Of a stretch of 64,000 bases of DNA, positions 46,322 to 56,956 are shown in pieces. This DNA comes from Albula goreensis. Its lineage: Eukaryota; Chordata; Actinopteri; Albuliformes; Albulidae. Each line of letters starts with the position of its first letter. Within the stretch, counting starts at the first letter, position 1. The notes under the pieces were generated by a model that saw nothing but the letters and a program-made list of their open reading frames with translations, was not told where the DNA came from and searched no databases. The translations under genes and the position numbers were made by a program. The stretch covers positions 28,929,906 to 28,993,905 of the forward strand of contig CM040745.1 of the NCBI GenBank assembly GCA_022829145.1. Reading direction: 5' to 3'.

Positions 46322-48374
46322 TGCAATGTGGCTCACACTCCAGAAGCTTGAAGAAATGGAACCTGCAGCACTGTAAAGTGCTGGATCGTCTATGCCCCAC
46401 CTCTTCTACAGTACATTCAGCCATATTCTAATAATTCTGATAATTTTATATTTTAATGTTTTTTTTTCAATGAGAGAACAAGGCCATTTTATGTATTACA
46501 AAACTTCTTGTTAACTCAGATTCCAGAAATGTATGATGACAGGACTGTGATCGTGATCAGAGATGTTTAACTTGTTCAGGAATGGACATTCAAAAATGAA
46601 TGGTTGCTCAAAATAAGACATTTACTCTAGCTGTGAATACTTTCCACTGTCCCCCGCATTTACATTTTGTGATTGGAGATCCTGCTTGTGAAATGGTCTC
46701 TCTGCAGCTAGGACATTGTCTGCCCTCCAGAATCTGCTGTTTTCTCTTGGTATAGAAGGTGCTTCTTCCTATCCGTCAACTGCTCAGTGAAATTGCAGTG
46801 CAGTCTATTTGTTTGTTTGCTTCCTTTAATAAGACATACCGGCCTCTAAGGGGGGTTGGGTGGTTCTCAGAACACCTCAGGGTGAAGACGGACTCCCCGC
46901 TGGCATGAGAGATCCTCGCCAGTTTATTTTATTGATTGTTGTGACCTTTACTTCAACTCCTTGCCAAGTGTAGTTCATGGCCTTGTTGTGATCACAATAC
47001 TAAGAGTACACTGCCAGGCCGGAGTCAGTGCTCATTCCTAATGCGTCCTGCAGGTGTAATGGCAGGGGGTCATCGCTAGGCAACACCGAAGAGACTAACC
47101 CTGCCTAAAGGCAGATATTACATATATTATATGGATGCTTGGTTGAACCAGTCATTAGACTTCTGGAGGATAACCTTCTCATACCATTATTGATTCATTA
47201 AGTGATTTTTCTCACACTGGGCTATGTATTTCCACAGCCAAGGAAGTGCCTGGGTAAGATCACGTTCTGTAAAAAATGTATGTGATCACTGACTAATTAC
47301 ATTGGACACTTGGGAGCGTAAGCAGAATTGATAGGGGACAGTTACTGGCAGGATTGCATTAAGCATTTTCTCAGAATTTTGAACTAATTTAATGCTTCTC
47401 TCATTTTACATCTAGAATTTCCTTCTTTATTTTCAGAAAGTAAATTGTATCAGGAAAGACAAAAGCTTAAAATGTTGACTTCAGCTGCTGTAGTATCAGT
47501 GCCTGAAGTTCAGTTGGAGGATTTGGGAAACAGTGAGAATGTGGAGGAAGATATATTTTATTGATTGAATATCAACATCTGAGCAATGGTGGCAGAGACT
47601 TTGAAGTTCATTCTGAAGATTTGAAAAGTAGAAAGGCAGGAACCGACTCTTTGGTTTAGGATAAGGACATGGATATGTTTATTTTTCATACCCATAAAGA
47701 TGTCACAGGATACTTCCAAATAAAATGAACCTGAAATTCCAGAAACCTTAAAGCTTATCATTGACTGTCAAGCTACCAAATTTGCTTGTAACAAACATGA
47801 GCCATACAGTTACTGATGAAGTACTGAAAGCATTACCCACAATGAGTTTATATGCTTGTGCAACTGAAAGCTGTTCTCTTTTTTATTTTTTATTTTTTTT
47901 TATTCTATAGTTGAAAGACACTTATTAATATTGTTATAATGTAGGAGCATTCAATGGGACATTTTTCTATCCATGCTGGTTTTTATTTTCCAGATAGGCC
48001 TGTATTTGGTGAGCTGACATATGTGAATATGTAATTATAATAAGAAAGCAACTAGGAATCTAAGCAAACAGCACTTGTCTTTGTTCTGAATATTATTTTA
48101 CTTGGAAATTAAATGCTTTCAATAAAACTGAACTTGAAAAAAAATCAGTGTTTCCCACAGCATGCCAGAAATATATGGTCAGACTTTCTTGCATTTATCC
48201 AGCCAGCTAAAAGCCCCCTGTCACACCAGAGAGTTAATAAGCAATTGGGTCCTTGTGACTGCCTGTATTGTAAAACTCAAGATTCAATATTTAAGATTTA
48301 TAATCACACCATCATACTTTTGACAGTATTTGAGTGAAAAACCACAGGCTCTGCAGCTTTGCAGAAGAGGGAAT
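46322..48374. other. Non-coding stretch
   Basis: No gene supported. Positions 46800-47100 are GC-richer and repeat-free. Confidence 0.4.
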
Positions 48375-48880
48375 ATGAATAAATACCAAAACAAAAATGA
48401 ATATACAAAACGTACAGTACAGTAATAACAGAACAGACAGTGAGGCATAGAGTAAAGTGCGGCAGTGACTGATCTGGATGTTAAATAAAGCGCAGTCCTA
48501 GAATTGTCATTATTTCTTGTTTAGAGGGTTGGTGGCCTGGGGGAAAAACTGTCTTTAAGTCTGGTGGTTCTTGATTTTAAGCTATGGTACCATTTGCCAG
48601 ATGGTAGTAGCTAGATTTGTTTGTGGTTCAGCTGGAATAGTGCTGTTTCTGTACCAGGCAGTGATAAAGCCAGTCAGGATGCTCTCTGTTGTTCCTCTGT
48701 AGAAGGATCTGGGGACCCATTCCAAATTTCTTCAGCCACCGGAGAAGAAAGAGGCGCTGTTGTGCCTTCTTCACCATGTGGCTGGTGTGTTCTGTCCATG
48801 TTATATCCTCGGTGATGTGGACACCGAGGAACTTGAAGCTGCTGACCCTCTCCACAGCAGCCCCATTAAAACTGACCATT
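48375..48880 (-). mobile_element. LINE 3' end (CR1/L2/Rex1-like), 5'-truncated
   Basis: On the minus strand the C-terminal part of a non-LTR reverse transcriptase is clear: VERVSSFKFLGVHITEDITW, then HMVKKAQQRLFLLR and KFGM. After a frameshift come TESILTGFITAWYRNST-like residues, and after another shift KWYHSLKSRTTRLKDSFSP ending at the stop at 48521-48523. Compared with the family, about 50-60 codons between the AWY and RYRS-type motifs are missing. A 3' UTR follows down to about 48375. The upstream edge at 48880 is a 5' truncation, the usual fate of LINE insertions. The exact clade is not resolved. Confidence 0.85.
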
Positions 48881-50212
48881 CATGATGAAGAAGGTAATAA
48901 AATAACATTAAAGGTGTGATTATCTGAAGGGCTTCTGCTGCAGACCAAACTTAGTTTGCCAATGCAAAAAATGGCATGTGTTTAATTTGTATGCATTTAA
49001 TATCCTGTAGGATAGTGTGCCAGGAAATTCCATTCTACTCTGAATGGAGAGATCAGCCATGTTGCATATGCAGGTGGCTTTTTACAGGAATAGGAGATGG
49101 CATTCTGACTGGCATATTATGTGCGTATGTCAGTGACACAGATCCAGGTATTTAAACCATGTTATATAATCTCTTACAACTGTGCCACCATCATGCTCCC
49201 AAAATCCTGCTATGAAGCTAATCCTTAGTCTTTCAGAATTTCAGCTGTTACTCTGATCTAAACAGTATGCCTCTGTAGAAAAGGAAGTCACCCCTCGATG
49301 GAGTTACATGCAAAAACTGCTCAAAAAAGCTTGAGTTCATTTTTTTTGTCAATTTTTCAAAGTTATTCAATGGATCATTTAACAGTTCACATTTAACAGT
49401 TGAAACATTTTCTGTGGTTGGGAAAGATGAAAACAGTGCTACATAACAGGGAGCATTTTACAAAGTGTCACTTTGTGTTTGAATCTGCGGCATCTGCACA
49501 GACAGAGAACGGTATGTGCAGTTTCTGCTTTAAAAGTTACTTCCGTAGTTAACTGCATGAAAAACCATCTTGTCCTTAGCAGGTCACTCATAGCGCTAAC
49601 ACAAACAGAGCACTAACAGATCCTGTTTCCGGACACAGCTCCAAAACTTTGAAAGCTTTTTTTCCTCAGTTTCTGAGTCTCAGCAGTAACTGCACTTTGC
49701 CTTTGTAGGGCAGTATAGCAACGTCATATAGCAATCCCAACTGGTAGATTGTCAAAGGACAAATGTGATCTGTTCTAAAGACAAAGAATCAAATATGTGG
49801 CACATTACATATTGGGTTTGAGCAGACAAATATATACCAGATGCATAAAAACATGTAAAATGTACTGCATTGGAGACTAAACAAGCCCTTATTAACGGGA
49901 AAGGAAAGAAGCTATGGGATAAGAAGCTATGGTTGAGGGCCAAAAATTAGAGCAGTAAATAAGGTAATCAATCCCAGAAACCTTTGTCCAGCATGACTGC
50001 ACTTTACTCCAGAAACAAAGCCAATTGTGTCTCACTGACTTCAGCATGGGCAACGGTGGGCTGACTGGGTAGCCCTGCCAAACAAGCAATATCAACAGTA
50101 AAACAATTTCAACTTGGGGGAAAAAAACCAGTATATACGGTATCAGGGATTTTCAGTTTCGTAGTACCGTGCAGTCCGGGTTCAGAGGTGACATATAGTC
50201 ATTTTATAGCAG
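48881..50212. other. AT-rich non-coding stretch
   Basis: No gene or repeat family supported. Confidence 0.45.
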
Positions 50213-50380
50213 GGATGTTCAATCCTATCCAAAAAGAACCCATATGAGACCAAGATTTTATTGCAGCCCAGCTCTGAACACCTGATTCAACAAATCAGCT
50301 AATCATCGTCTTCAGTCAAGGCCTTGATTCGTCGAATCAGGAGTTTTAGTGCTGAGATGGGAGAAAAGCCAACCCGATAA
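50213..50380. repeat. Short dispersed repeat, possibly a hAT-type MITE
   Basis: Starts cagggatgttcaatcctatc, continues with cctgattcaacaaatcagct, and has the inverted pair ccttgattcgtcgaatcagg and gaacacctgattcaac. This phrase order is familiar from a common fish repeat. The left end resembles hAT termini (caggggtgt...), but the right end is not defined and no target duplication was found. Confidence 0.45.
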
Positions 50381-52082
50381 ACAATGTTCTCTGATAGTTT
50401 TGGGTACCTCAAGTCTATGTGTCCATACCCCTGTTTCATCATGAGCAGAGACAGACAAAGGCCTGCATGTTCCCCCTCCTTAATTCTCCTCCAAACTGAT
50501 GTCCTGTTCTCAGTACTAGTAGATACCAAAAGCCCCCAAACATTATATTTTTCCATTGCCATTGTCTGTTATACTCAGGATGGGGCGGGGGTGACTCAGA
50601 GGGCTTAAATAGCTTGTTCGAATGTTTCTTACGGCAGTGGTTGCATAATCTCTTTGGCACCATGAACTCTTCCATGCGGCAAAACAATAAACAAAAGGAA
50701 CACTGGTAATAAAACATGCTTGATTCAACTGACAATGCTATTAGGCACATTTTAATTATTCAGCTCTAACAGTGCACACTGCAAAACCTCAGGGATAATC
50801 CAAAAGTGATTAAGCACTTCAGAAATGATAACCTGATGCATGTATAATTCTTTTGCATCATCTGAGGTACTGGGATGAAAAAAATTATTTGCAGCTATGT
50901 TTTAAGGTACTGTTTTGCTTGTTCACTCACATGTGTCAATGGTTTATGACATTAATTAATTAAGTCTTGTTTGGAGGCCAAAAATAATTTGTGTTAAGTG
51001 TAGGAAGAGTAAGAACAAACTGATGGATAAATAAGTGAGCCTCGTAAATATAGCTCTATTGATCCATAAAACTTTCACATAAAGCGTTAATTTTGAGTCA
51101 GTGCTGCAGTATGGAGGTTAACACACTGTCGTGATCTGCCAATCCATCAGCAGGATTGCCAGGTATCAAACATCTTGTAGATTAATGATAAGTGTGGCTG
51201 GCCTAGTATAACAGAGGTGCTCTACTCTGATTGTGGGGAATTCTTGAGCATGCTCTTTTTGTTGCAATCTCAGTTGCAGCCCCTGAATAGTAACAAGATG
51301 CTGTTTTTAATGAGACACTTTTAATGTCACACTGAGAGCTGATGTACTTTCATAAGACAAACAACAGAAATGGTTATGCATGCCATAAAGAATAAATGTT
51401 CTGTGTTCACATCACAGGACATTTAATCAGCAAAATCAAATAATGATTTTCTTATTTTCTTATTGCACTGTATGGGAAACCACGCCATTGGAATGAGGTT
51501 GTATTTTCTAATTGATTGAATTATAGGCTGACAGATCATAACACACTTTGCCTTGAATATAAAAGAGAAAGCCAGCTAAACAGCCATCTATTCAGATGAG
51601 GCAAAATAACAATGGTGAAATAGTGACAGGTTTTTTTTTTTTCTTTCTTGTTTGTTTGCCACCGGCTCTAACTTGTACTATACATACACACACATGCCTA
51701 GAGGTAGAACTGCTCATATAGTGTGTTACAGAGTGCCAGTAAGGTGGTGAATTAATTTAATGTAATTTAATTGTGAGCAGCATCTAGGTTTTCAATTAAC
51801 ACGCTGGCCACTACCCATTCTGGAAAGCATGCTTATATGGTATCATTGAAGTTATTCTCTAAGTCAATGAATCTGTGAGGTTTTAATTGTTGAAAGTGTG
51901 GATACCTAAGCATTTGTTTAATAACGAGGCAAAGACAATGGCACTTAGCAAATCTGAATTATTCTGAAAAGATCTTAAGACATTTTCAGAGAGTTAATGC
52001 ATGTTCAGCAACTGTAATCTACCTAGAAACAAATGTACACATGCTCTCATGCTTACTGCACATGCTGAGCCCCCTCCCCCAG
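50381..52082. other. AT-rich non-coding stretch
   Basis: No gene or repeat family supported. Confidence 0.45.
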
Positions 52083-52190
52083 AAATAAGCCTGAGAATGA
52101 CCGCTCTCTGTCAAGTGCTGTATCAGGGCTACGTCCCAGTCATTTTGGGACAGAGACTCAACTATGTGGACACAGTCAACAGCAGGGACA
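52083..52190 (+). CDS. Unrecognised exon-like segment
   Basis: An acceptor-like tgagccccctcccccag (ending 52082) leads into an open frame that reads EISLRMTALCQVLYQGYVPV, then ILGQRLNYVDTVNSRDIT. Codons are strongly C/G-ending (ctc, gtg ctg, cag ggc tac gtc, gac, gtc aac agc agg gac atc acc) in an AT-rich setting. The GxVPVxLG string occurs in several glycosyltransferase families, but this is far too short to assign one. No donor is seen; the frame runs into a palindromic repeat from about 52180 and stops at 52228. It may be a real exon whose end was replaced by the repeat, or a gene fragment. Confidence 0.3.
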
Positions 52191-52260
52191 TCACCAGACC
52201 GTTTTCACTGGGGCACGTGCCCCACTAATTATTTGTTGTGCCCCAGTACATGTTCATGAA
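52180..52260. repeat. Palindromic repeat with ggggcacgtgcccc core
   Basis: A 14-bp perfect palindrome ggggcacgtgcccc (52210-52223) lies within actggggcac...gtgccccact. A third half-site, tgtgccccagt, follows about 20 bp later. The arrangement resembles the end of a dispersed fish DNA repeat, family not determined. Confidence 0.5.
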
Positions 52261-52356
52261 AAATAACTAGTTTTTTGCCATTTATCATACATCGCATGTG
52301 TGAGTTGTACCCTTCACTAGCACTTTGATAATCTTGTCCCCAAAGAAATGCACTTT

Positions 52357-52415
52357 GTGTTGTAAGTCGCTCTGGATAAGAGTGTCTGCCAAATGTCTGT
52401 AATGTGAGGATGTGA
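52357..52415 (+). mobile_element. SINE tail fragment
   Basis: The phrase tgtaagtcgctctggataag followed by agtgtctgccaaatgtctgt and aatgtg is the 3' end of the tRNA-like SINE family seen at 4703 and 56770. The tRNA-like head is absent. Confidence 0.6.
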
Positions 52416-52789
52416 GTGCTGGGGGCCAGTGCTCCAGTAGTGCCTCATGTCTAGCAACACACCAGGTCAACAGTGAGCAGCGATGGAACAGCTACTGTCT
52501 TACATCCCTTTATGAGAGCTGTCAGAGTAGGTGAATACATCATGTAAGAATAAAAGGAGGATCATCCTTGTCACTCTGATCATCGTTTCTGATCTCATCA
52601 CTTACTGTGTAGGCAGCTGTATATAATTGTACATTGACATACCAGGGAATGCAATTTTTGGATCCAGATTAAATCATTTTATTCACAACAGTTTTGAAAA
52701 GGGGAATGCGATTATAAATCTGTTCAGAGGGTTAACTGTAAGAACATAAGACATTCTGAATAATTCATTTATATCTCTGTGTGTATGAT

Positions 52790-52813
52790 TGTGTGTGTGT
52801 GTGTGTGTGTGTG
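52790..52813. repeat. (TG)12 microsatellite
   Basis: Pure TG dinucleotides. Confidence 0.95.
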
Positions 52814-53519
52814 CATTTGTTTAGGGAGCACTCTGGAGGTAGCAGTCAGCACAGTGATGTGAAATGAAATGACTTTGATGTTTGTCCTTACACTCATTGC
52901 CAGTGTATGGTGTCCACTTCATAACACCATCACACATGTGTGGATGTCGTGTAGAAGCAAAGCAAAGTTGCATCAGATGAGCATTCATCATTTGAAGCTT
53001 ATGTCAAAGTCAACCCAACTTTGATCGGATAAACACTTCTTACATTTTATAAAGATTGGTACCATAGTTGAATAAAGCTCGTTCAGACAGGATATGTTAA
53101 CCACAGTATTCTTTTAGAACAACAGAAATGGATTTTGAAAAATGTACTATGGCAATATTATTTTGGTAAAGTCCGATAACAGATGCTTGTTGTAATGAAG
53201 TTTGGCTGGCATCAACTTGAAATGATGGTGTTCGTCATACTCATTTTATAAATAGGTCTAATAATATCTGAATACAGAACACAGTTAACACAGCTTTAAT
53301 GAGAGGAATGATCACTAGCCTGATGATGATGGTGGTAAGCACACCAGCCTCAAGCGCTGAGTCAAGCTTCATAAAACATATGAAAGTCTTTCACATTCCA
53401 GTCTTAGATGGGGATCTGCTATATGAAAATGTGTCGTTTTCAGGTAGGGTTTTAAGGTTCCTCCAAAAAGATGTCACCACTCAAACAGGACACAAAAGCA
53501 TGTGAGACTTACCTTGTAA

Positions 53520-53852
53520 GTTCCTTATTAATCTGAAGTTTATTTTGGTGTCATATGCAGTTTTCAAAATAATATTAATAAAGCTATAAAAACAATACAT
53601 TTATACAAAATGTTAATCATGGTGAATATCACAAGGAATGTAGAACTATATGTGTGACAATAAAAAATATTTATATACAAAGAATAAAGATCACAGAGCT
53701 AATAACATCCAAAATCAACCCAAAAGTCCTCAATCAGTTATCCTTTCACAGTAGACCACATGTCTGCCATTTCCAAGGTGATAAAGAACACCAATATGTA
53801 GTTCACCTATTTCTTTGATCTCATACATTTTTGCTGATCCTCTGAGCTGCAC
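53520..53852 (-). CDS. Probable last exon of an unrecognised gene, with 3' UTR
   Basis: On the minus strand, taacctttttcag forms a good acceptor at 53853. The exon then reads 40 codons, VQLRGSAKMYEIKEIGELHI followed by a C-terminal GRHVVYCERITD, and a TGA at 53730-53732. The other two frames close quickly. About 200 nt of AT-rich 3' UTR follow, then AATAAA (53539-53544 on the plus strand as tttatt) and a GT-rich stretch (ttttgtgtcctgtttg, near 53480-53500). Acceptor, open frame to a stop, poly(A) signal and downstream element are in the right order and spacing, which supports a genuine gene end. The peptide was not recognised. Exons further upstream (higher coordinates) were not identified, and the acceptor phase is assumed. 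Confidence 0.45.
53539..53544 (-). terminator. Poly(A) signal AATAAA
   Basis: Canonical hexamer about 190 nt after the TGA of the candidate last exon, with a GT-rich downstream element 40-60 nt further on. Cleavage would fall near 53515-53525. Confidence 0.5.
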
Positions 53853-54139
53853 CTGAAAAAGGTTAACATTAATTATTTGACATCACAGAGTTTGTTATTA
53901 GGAAAAACATGATCACATTTCTCTGAATCACTACCAGGCTTCCACGTGTAAAGCCAGAATGTCTCTGCTTGGCAAATATATGGAAATGGTTAATCTCATA
54001 GCAAAGGTGAAAACTGCACCAAAGTCAGTGACATCAAATCAGTATTTGGAATCAAAGCAATAAAAACAGTAATACATTTATTAATCTTTCCTATGGGGGG
54101 AAAAATGGGGGGGAAAAACTAATTGCAAATTTGAAAAGT

Positions 54140-54260
54140 CCAAAAACACATGTGATCACATGAGGAAACCTGGGAAGAAAATGTGACATCATGTGGAAAT
54201 ATGTGGCACACATCTGTATCACATGTCCAAAGACATGCATGTGACTCTCATGTGCAGAAT
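54140..54260. repeat. Cluster of CATGTG/CACATG motifs
   Basis: Includes the perfect 14-bp palindrome catgtgatcacatg (54149-54162) and at least six more CATGTG- or CACATG-type hexamers within 110 bp. It may be the core of a degenerate dispersed repeat or an E-box cluster. Confidence 0.55.
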
Positions 54261-56411
54261 TTATGTCCCCATGAGGGGTGCTGGGCTGAAAGAGTGCTGA
54301 AGGAATGCAAGCCGCTTGTGTTTTGTGTCACAGTCAGCACATTGTGCCTTGTTAGTCAATATCTGCCCCCCAGCTTTAACTCAGCTACACTGTTGCCTTA
54401 GAGAAGGGAAAAGACAAACTCAGAGCCCAGTACTGAGTCTGTAAAAAACATCTCTCTCCCTATTAATTGTTTTATTACTTTTTTTGGTATTGATTTAATG
54501 TAACAATTATTCTGCTTTGATTTTTTCCCTTCCCCCACAAAATCCTCTTTGCCCTTAAGCCCTTGACGAATATTAGCAGATATCTCTAGCAAATTGCCTG
54601 ACTTCCACCTATTGCTATGTACATACCCTGCACAGCTTCAATAGAAGATCGATCCTGAGGCTTTACAAAAAGAGAATACTTCTATACCTGCTCTCTGATT
54701 GGACAGTAAGTATTCAAGCCTGGATAAATTGTATTTGTGGAATAAAGACCTTCCTGGTTGTCTTTCCTTTAGAAACCATGTTCTGGAGGCCATCATAACA
54801 ACATGGATAAATACTAAACTATGAGAAAAAATACTGGAAACTATTGTTGAGATTACTTGAGACTTTCCTCTACAATTTTATTACAGTTTTGAAAGGAAGG
54901 TTATATTGGCTGTTAAGTTGTAAGACTACTCCGATAAAGCATACTATTAATTTTCTCTTGTGTTTTATATCAATTCTGTAGTTTTTTATCGTCTGAACGA
55001 ATTTTAGTGCCAGGAATCTACAGCGTTGCATGTGTGCCCCAGTCAGAATATAATCAGTGCAGTGTGTGTGAAGAGTGGTGACACAAGAGTGAAAACTGCT
55101 CTTCAGTTTTCTGAGCACAGCAGGGACTTATATGACTGCCTGGAGTGGGGGGTGGAGGGGTTGGGGGACATTAACAGGATGCAGGGTTGGAATTAGTGAC
55201 ACTGGAGCTGTCACTAATGGGGTTTTATTAATAGATCAATGGGGATTTATTTGCCCTAATCACTGTCATTATTTAGCTTGATGGAATTCCAGATTTACAG
55301 AATGCATGAGCCTGCTCCTCAGTGTGATGTGGATTTGAGCTGGGCCCGTAGAACAAGGGTGGATTTTACAACAGTTGGTTTCTAGGTGGCTGCAGTTGGG
55401 TACTTCGTATGCCAGGTATTCAGCAGTAAAGAGTTGGAAAGACAATTAAAATATTGCTTTACATTTAGATGACAAAGTGGGATAAATATAACATCAGCTA
55501 AGCCATTATAACACACAATGTCATTTCCCCAACATGCTGGATGTCTTTAAAATGTCAGTCTGTTGATGAGGGAAATCCTAAAGAAAAATCAGAAACTGTT
55601 TACTCAGAGCCTTGAGGTAGAGCACGTGGTATAGCCATTTATATAGATGTATTACAGACGTCTTTTTGACAAGTGTCCTTTGTACATCTCTCGAAACCAT
55701 CAAAAATGGGAAAGAGAATTGCAATAAATAATTTCTTTGAAAAGTAATAATAACTAAAATTAAATAAAAATAGGCCTCATACATTCCTTAACAATTTTGA
55801 GTAAGATGTCATATGGAGGAGAGTAAAGGATTGCCAGGGAAAGATAAAGAGTCCTTGAATGGAACATGGTGCAGATGCCCAGCACTGCATGTACAGCTCT
55901 GGGAATGGGAGCTACAGGGATATGTACCAGTGAAGCATCAACACTGCAGAGCAGGACAAGGCCAGGGTGGATCCAAAAGCATCCTGGGAGATTGAAGGGC
56001 ACAGTGAGGAGAAGTCAAACATGTTTTCGCCGATAGAAATCTGTAGTGACTGTGCTACATACATATATACACTCTTTCCCAGTTCAGTCCTACATTTAAA
56101 GGTAACTTGTAATGCATAACTTGCAGTTATAAGACTTGTAGCTGTGTTGAGGTTTGGAAAGATTTATTAAAAGAGAAATTGATTCACCATTCCATCTCTG
56201 ATTCCAATTTTTCTTTGTTGAAATCATTTAGAAGTCTTTCAGAAAGCATTCCTTTTGATATTGTTTATAGATTAGATGTCTGCCGTTGTGAAAGGCGATA
56301 AAGCCAACACACCAGCACCCTGACTACTCCCCCCACTCCAAACATGCTTCATCTTCATGCAGTGTTTTATCACTGCACATAAGCTTTAAAAACTTAGCAT
56401 ACAGCCTTGAA
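54261..56411. other. Non-coding stretch
   Basis: No gene supported. A minus-strand frame at 55760-55943 follows an acceptor-like ccttgtcctgctctgcag and stays open for about 60 codons, but there is no poly(A) signal and codon use is indecisive. Confidence 0.4.
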
Positions 56412-56457
56412 ATGTATGACTTCATACATGTAATTTGACATGTATGAATTCATACAT
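56412..56457. repeat. Pair of 18-bp palindromes
   Basis: atgtatgaattcatacat (56440-56457) is a perfect palindrome. atgtatgacttcatacat (56412-56429) is the same with one substituted base. They are 28 bp apart. Confidence 0.9.
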
Positions 56458-56769
56458 TTGAGATATGCAGTCAATAGTAATGACTGTCACGTAGTGCTTG
56501 CACTCATATGCAGTCTTGAATGTCTGCTTCTCATTATGTTTGAAATATCTAGCTCCTGTAGGACTGTCTAATATGGTCTATGTATAATAACCAAAGGCAG
56601 TGGAATACTGTCTTTGATGTCTGCCCTCTACTGTTTCTGTCTTCAGCTAACACATGATAACTCTGCTGCATCTACAGCACACTGCCTGGACAAGTGCACA
56701 TACAATATAACCAGCACTATCTATCATTTATTTTTTTGTTGACAACATTGAAAAAGAACTGTCTACACA

Positions 56770-56956
56770 TTAGTACCTAACGTACTGGCGGTTCAAGTCT
56801 CAGTCCAGCCACAGCAAGAACACCATTGCTGTTGGGCCCTTGAGCAAGGCCCTTAACCCCACATTGCTCCCAGGGGAAATTGGCTCTTGGTTAGTCTAAT
56901 CAACTGTAAGTCGCTTTGGATAAAAGCGTCAGCTAAATGAATGTAATGTAATGTAA
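56770..56956 (+). mobile_element. tRNA-like SINE, 5'-truncated copy
   Basis: Same family as 4703-4920, opposite orientation. The A-box end is lost, but the B-box-like ggttcaagtctcagtcc, the body (cattgctgttgggcccttga), the conserved ctgtaagtcgctttggataa and the repeated aatgt tail (aatgtaatgtaatgtaac) are all present. Confidence 0.78.

Noticed and set aside
45936-46431. Open frames of about 100-130 codons on both strands.
   Set aside because: They lie within the T/C-rich LTR fossil and its flank and arise from low-complexity composition.
47069-47084. gtcatcgctaggcaac, resembling an RFX X-box.
   Set aside because: One half-site has a mismatch and the spacer is longer than usual; too weak to call.
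53500-53540. gtaagt-type donor (cttacaag|gtaagt, minus strand) just past the AATAAA.
   Set aside because: It coincides with the expected poly(A) cleavage region and the upstream frame has already stopped. More likely chance than a 3' UTR intron.
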